From assembly GCA_017394475.1 (NCBI GenBank), contig JAFPYQ010000168.1, positions 1 through 9,724 on the forward strand: DNA of 9,724 nt, in the 5' to 3' direction. Every line of letters begins with the position of its first letter. The first letter of the stretch is position 1. The notes beneath the pieces were generated by a model, which did no database searches, was not told the DNA's origin, and saw only the letters and a program-made list of their open reading frames with translations. Shown here in pieces: positions 7,006-9,724 of the stretch. This DNA comes from Oscillospiraceae bacterium. GTDB lineage: Bacteria > Bacillota > Clostridia > Oscillospirales > Ruminococcaceae. Made by a program: the position numbers and the translations under genes.

Positions 7006-7941
7006 TCAGAATTCTTTTCCGAGCAGCTTTCCTGCGCCGCTCATGATATCATCTACTATTTCCCTGACGGGCTTAACTTCCTTTATCATGCCCGCGATAA
7101 GTCCGCAGAGCAGAGAGCCTTCATCAAGGTTGCCGTCTACCACTGCCTTGCGCAGCGACCCTACTGTGAGAGCCTCGAAATCCTCCGGGGGAGCGGCGTT
7201 CTTTTCCATTTCCTGCAGCTTCTTGGTGTACTTGGACTTGATGCATCGGCAGGGTGAGCCCGAATAAAAGCCCGTTATGGCATTATCGGTATCCTTTGCC
7301 TTTACCACTGCATTCTTGTAGTTCTCGTGTATCTTGCACTCCTCGGATGCAAGGAAACGGGTGCCTATCTGCACGCCGTCCGCACCGAGCATGAATGCCG
7401 CTGCCACGCCTCTGCCGTCTGCAATGCCGCCTGCTGCGATAACAGGGACATCAGCGCCTACTGCATCGACTATCTGCGGAACAAGGCACATGGTGGTGTT
7501 CTGACCGATATGTCCGCCGGACTCCGTGCCTTCTGCGATGACCGCATCAGCGCCGGCCTTCACGAGCCTTCTTGCAAGGGCTACCGAGGGGACTACGGGG
7601 ATCACCTTTATCCCTGCCTCTTTCCACGCGGGGACGTACACGCCCGGGTTGCCCGCACCTGTGGTGACGAAGGATACCCCCTCGTCTACGACGAGCTGAG
7701 CCAGATCCTCTGCATTGGGGGACATGAGCATGATGTTCACGCCGAAGGGCTTGTCTGTCAGGGACTTGCATTTGCGTATCTCATCACGGAGATAGTCTAT
7801 CGGTGCGGAACCGCCTGCGATTATGCCGGCACCGCCCGCATTGGAGACTGCAGAAGCCAGTGTGCTCTCTGCGATCCATGCCATACCGCCCTGCAAAAGC
7901 GGATATCTTATCCCGAGAAGTTTTGTTACTCTGTTTTCCAT
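7006..7941 (-). CDS. fabK: Enoyl-ACP reductase II (FabK, FMN-dependent)
   Basis: A 311-residue protein closely resembling streptococcal FabK along its length, with a shorter C-terminus. FabK reduces trans-2-enoyl-ACP to acyl-ACP using NAD(P)H and FMN, the last step of each cycle. Landmarks are YPLLQGGMAWIA near the N-terminus, DKPFGVNIMLMSP (63-75), TTGAGNP, VIPVVPSVALARR, and AEGTESGGHIG with the catalytic His144. IAAGGIADGRG and GVQIGTRFLAS form the phosphate-binding part of the flavin barrel. FabK is known to resist triclosan, which targets the unrelated FabI. Nitronate monooxygenases share the fold, but the operon and the GGHIG context favour FabK. AAAGG lies eight bases before ATG 7941; the gene starts 14 bases after fabH. 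Confidence 0.95.
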   Translation of the reverse strand: MENRVTKLLGIRYPLLQGGMAWIAESTLASAVSNAGGAGIIAGGSAPIDYLRDEIRKCKSLTDKPFGVNIMLMSPNAEDLAQLVVDEGVSFVTTGAGNPGVYVPAWKEAGIKVIPVVPSVALARRLVKAGADAVIAEGTESGGHIGQNTTMCLVPQIVDAVGADVPVIAAGGIADGRGVAAAFMLGADGVQIGTRFLASEECKIHENYKNAVVKAKDTDNAITGFYSGSPCRCIKSKYTKKLQEMEKNAAPPEDFEALTVGSLRKAVVDGNLDEGSLLCGLIAGMIKEVKPVREIVDDIMSGAGKLLGKEF

Positions 7942-7955
7942 TGTTCTTACCTTTA

Positions 7956-8948
7956 TCAGTATTTGAATATTGCAGCACCCATAGTAAGTCCTGCGCCGAA
8001 TCCCACAACGCAGACTGTCATGCCCTTCTTTACCGCGCCTGCGGTCACCGCCTCATGGAGAGCGATGGGGATGGATGCACTTGATGTGTTGCCGGTGTGG
8101 TCTATGGTGGTGAAGATCTTTTCCATAGGCAGCTTGAGGTTCTTGGCAGCTGTTTCGATGATCCTGATATTTGCCTGATGAGGGATCATGATGTCGATAT
8201 CGTCGATGGTGAGGTGGAGCTTGTCGAGCACCTTGTTCACAGCAGTGGGCATTGCCTTTACGGCGAACTTGTAGACCTCCTTGCCGTTCTGGACAAGAAC
8301 GCCTACGGGTGCATCGGGCTCGGTATCATCGGGAGGATAATCCCCGTCCTTTTCAAAGGGATTGGGCACCTGACCTATCTTTGCGTACAGATATTTCATG
8401 CCGCAGCCGTCTGAGCCTATCCAGCTCGAGAACATGTCATCAGAGCGCTCGAGCACCACTGCAGCCGCACCGTCGGCAAAAAGGATACATGATGCGCGGT
8501 CGGTGAAATCCGTGATATAGGAAAGGTTCTCGTTGGCCACCACAAGGATGTATTTCAGGTCGGGATCGGTGAGGAAATATCTGTGAGCAATGTCGAGAGA
8601 ATAGACAAATCCCGAGCAGGCTGCGGAGATATCGAATGCTGCCGCATTCTTAGCCCCTATCTCACGCTGTATGATGCAGCCTGTGGAGGGGGTGAAGAAA
8701 TCGCCCGAAACGGTGGAGTCCAGTATAAGCCCGATATCCAGCGGGTCGATGCCCGCCTTTTCGATAGCCTGCTTTGCAGCCATCGTTCCCATGTACCATG
8801 TGGGTTCACCGTCGGAAAAACGGCGGCTGGATATGCCCGTTCTTGATGATATCCATTCATCGTTGGTATCTATTATGGTCGCCAGATCATCATTGGTGAT
8901 CTTCAGCTTCGGAGTGTAGCACCCCGTTGAAAGAATATTAATCCCCAT
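7956..8948 (-). CDS. fabH: 3-oxoacyl-ACP synthase III (FabH)
   Basis: A 330-residue KASIII. FabH starts fatty-acid synthesis by condensing a short acyl-CoA with malonyl-ACP, and its primer choice sets straight or branched chains. The catalytic triad is visible: Cys111 in ISAACSGF, His257 in MIPHQANIRI and Asn287 in HTGNTSSASIP. NDEWISSRTGI (29-39) and the C-terminal GFGAGLTMGA are family signatures. I chose ATG 8948, with GGAG seven bases upstream, because MGINILSTGCYTP matches the normal FabH start. The frame stays open to a GTG at 9068, but those 40 residues look like leader sequence, and the predicted transcript begins close to the GTG. This is the first gene of the minus-strand operon. 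In many Firmicutes acpP follows fabH; here fabK follows directly. Confidence 0.96.
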   Translation of the reverse strand: MGINILSTGCYTPKLKITNDDLATIIDTNDEWISSRTGISSRRFSDGEPTWYMGTMAAKQAIEKAGIDPLDIGLILDSTVSGDFFTPSTGCIIQREIGAKNAAAFDISAACSGFVYSLDIAHRYFLTDPDLKYILVVANENLSYITDFTDRASCILFADGAAAVVLERSDDMFSSWIGSDGCGMKYLYAKIGQVPNPFEKDGDYPPDDTEPDAPVGVLVQNGKEVYKFAVKAMPTAVNKVLDKLHLTIDDIDIMIPHQANIRIIETAAKNLKLPMEKIFTTIDHTGNTSSASIPIALHEAVTAGAVKKGMTVCVVGFGAGLTMGAAIFKY

Positions 8949-8971
8949 TATTATGCTCCATATATGGTTTT

Positions 8972-9016
8972 TCCCCGTTAATGCTGCTTCGGGGACTTTC
9001 GGGACAACAGGTCCCG
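8972..9016 (-). promoter_or_regulatory. Structured fabH 5' leader with alternative stem-loops
   Basis: The predicted fabH transcript has a leader of about 128 bases. In mRNA order it carries four complementary segments: CGGGAC (9016-9011), GTCCCG (9005-9000), GTCCCCG (8996-8990) and CGGGGA (8977-8972). First pairs with second (5-base loop) and third with fourth (12-base loop). First could instead pair with third, or second with fourth. No T-run follows, so it does not look like an intrinsic terminator. A 10-base palindrome, CCATATATGG (8958-8967), overlaps the fabH ribosome site. Translational or stability control is possible but inferred. I recognise no riboswitch class. Confidence 0.45.
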
Positions 9017-9022
9017 TATATC

Positions 9023-9051
9023 TTGATTTTTTTTTCGTGATGTGATATAAT
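9023..9051 (+). promoter_or_regulatory. Predicted fabD promoter (plus strand)
   Basis: TTGATT (9023-9028), a 17-base spacer and a perfect TATAAT (9046-9051), preceded by TGA at 9043-9045 as an extended -10. The spacer contains nine T residues (9027-9035). Transcription would begin near 9058, giving fabD a leader of about 112 bases that runs through the opposing promoter. The match is good for a housekeeping sigma-70/SigA-type promoter. Confidence 0.65.
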
Positions 9052-9082
9052 CTATAAATATCATACACACATACCTCATTAT

Positions 9083-9112
9083 ATTTTACTACATTTTGAG
9101 GGTGTTTGTCAA
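9083..9112 (-). promoter_or_regulatory. Predicted promoter of the fabH-cheB operon (minus strand)
   Basis: A perfect -35 TTGACA (9112-9107), an 18-base spacer and -10 TAAAAT (9088-9083) on the minus strand, giving a start near 9076. A second TATAAT-like box (9083-9078) overlaps but would need a 23-base spacer. An imperfect inverted repeat, TTTTGA/TCAAGA with a 9-base gap (9094-9114), covers the -35 and spacer and could be a repressor site; it does not clearly match a FapR or FabT box that I know. Confidence 0.7.
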
Positions 9113-9170
9113 GAGTTTTTTGATGCTGCGGGCAGTACAGCGTGTCTGTCGGCGGCCGTAAGGAGCAGTT

Positions 9171-9724
9171 ATGAAAAGAGTTATAATGTTTTCGGGACAG
9201 GGTTCACAGGCAGAGGGCATGGGTGTCTCCCTTGCCGGGAATTCCGCAAAGGCAAAAGAGGTGTTTGACACCGCATCACAGATACTGGGCTTCGACCTCC
9301 TCGATAAGTGTGCCAATGCCCCTGCAGAGGAGCTGGCAAAGACAGTCATCGCCCAGCCTGCCATCATGGCGGTGTCCCTTGCGGGTGCCTGTGCTCTGCT
9401 TGAAAAGGGGATAGAGGCAACGGCTGCTGTGGGTCATTCCTTAGGTGAATATGCTGCACTGGTCTACACGGGCATCGTGAGTCTTGAAGATGGCTTCAGG
9501 CTGATAAAGGCAAGGAGCGAGGCTATGCAGAAGGCTGCGGACAGCAGTGACGGCGTGATGTATGCCATCATCGGCAAGACCGCAGAGGAGATAGAGGCTG
9601 TATGCGAAAAGACCGGGGGCTATGTGCTCCCTGTCAACTATAACTCCGCCGTACAGACCGTTATCGCAGGTGAGGCAGAGCCCGCAAAGGCAGCTGCGGA
9701 TGCCCTGGCAGAAGCGGGTGCAAG
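9171..9724 (+). CDS. fabD: Malonyl-CoA:ACP transacylase FabD (N-terminal part, cut by window end)
   Basis: The first 184 codons of a gene that continues past the window; a full FabD is about 310 residues. FabD moves malonyl from CoA to ACP, giving the extender unit for FabH and FabF. The N-terminal MKRVIMFSGQGSQ is the family signature (commonly FPGQGSQ; Pro is Ser here). The nucleophile is Ser90 in GHSLGEYAAL and the substrate-binding Arg is Arg115 in LIKARSEAMQ. The catalytic His lies beyond the window. ATG 9171 follows AAGGAG by five bases, a strong ribosome site. It is divergent from fabH, whereas fabD often lies within the fabH-fabK-fabG-fabF group in relatives, so here the extender-supply step has its own promoter. 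acpP, accA or accD could follow on this strand, but that cannot be seen. Confidence 0.95.
   Translation, partial: MKRVIMFSGQGSQAEGMGVSLAGNSAKAKEVFDTASQILGFDLLDKCANAPAEELAKTVIAQPAIMAVSLAGACALLEKGIEATAAVGHSLGEYAALVYTGIVSLEDGFRLIKARSEAMQKAADSSDGVMYAIIGKTAEEIEAVCEKTGGYVLPVNYNSAVQTVIAGEAEPAKAAADALAEAGA

Noticed and set aside
7327..8178. Long plus-strand open frame of 283 codons opposite fabK and fabH.
   Set aside because: It lies antisense to two clearly conserved enzymes, its Cys/His-rich translation resembles no family, and such shadows are expected opposite GC-rich coding DNA.
9000..9035. CGGGAC/GTCCCG stem followed by nine T residues on the plus strand as a terminator.
   Set aside because: The T-run starts ten bases after a short 6-bp stem and no plus-strand gene lies upstream; the T-run is better explained as the spacer of the fabD promoter.
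8949..9068. A 40-residue N-terminal extension of FabH from GTG 9068, with GAGG five bases upstream.
   Set aside because: The extension resembles no FabH N-terminus. The predicted transcription start (about 9076) lies on the would-be ribosome site, while ATG 8948 has a good GGAG and matches the family start.
9089..9367. Minus-strand open frame of 92 codons opposite the fabD start.
   Set aside because: It covers the fabD ribosome site and N-terminal signature in antisense and has no recognisable protein features.
1..9724. CRISPR arrays, tRNA or rRNA genes, insertion sequences and integration sites.
   Set aside because: I saw no regularly spaced repeats, no tRNA-like cloverleaf, no transposase motifs and no terminal inverted repeats.

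Overview
The window looks like a chromosomal segment of a Gram-positive Clostridia-type bacterium. A Ruminococcus-like member of the Oscillospirales is my best guess, but there is no rRNA or marker gene to prove it. The reasons are FabK as the enoyl-ACP reductase, the typical Firmicutes set fabH-fabK-fabG-fabF-accB-fabZ-accC packed on one strand, a lipoprotein with a lipobox, and AT-rich intergenic DNA with clear promoter-like and Rho-independent terminator sequences.

Layout, left to right. Positions 1-170 are AT-rich with no convincing gene. A strong intrinsic terminator (171-208, minus) overlaps the stop codon of a cheB-like gene (205-1194). Then come, all on the minus strand, cheR (1234-2034), accC (2074-3429), fabZ (3477-3902), an unrecognised lipoprotein gene (3904-4395), accB (4392-4865), fabF (4953-6200), fabG (6256-6990), fabK (7006-7941) and fabH (7956-8948). 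Transcription runs right to left, so the operon order is fabH-fabK-fabG-fabF-accB-lipoprotein-fabZ-accC-cheR-cheB. Gaps are short or overlapping, and the only good terminator lies after cheB. Upstream of fabH, 8949-9170 holds two opposed promoters and a structured leader. fabD starts at 9171 on the plus strand and runs off the window.

How the genes work together. AccB and AccC are half of acetyl-CoA carboxylase and start the path to malonyl-CoA. FabD makes malonyl-ACP, FabH primes the first condensation, and FabF, FabG, FabZ and FabK carry out the elongation cycle. Acyl carrier protein and the carboxyltransferase genes accA/accD are not in the window, nor is a MarR- or FapR-type regulator. 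Where accD-accA often follow accC, this operon instead has the chemoreceptor methyltransferase CheR and a CheB methylesterase with a degenerate receiver domain.

The most interesting points are the lipoprotein locked by overlap between accB and fabZ, the chemotaxis adaptation pair at the operon tail (in one reading frame, separated by a single UGA), the overlapping divergent promoters between fabH and fabD, and the alternative stem-loops in the fabH leader. I see no wholly new defence or mobile system here.
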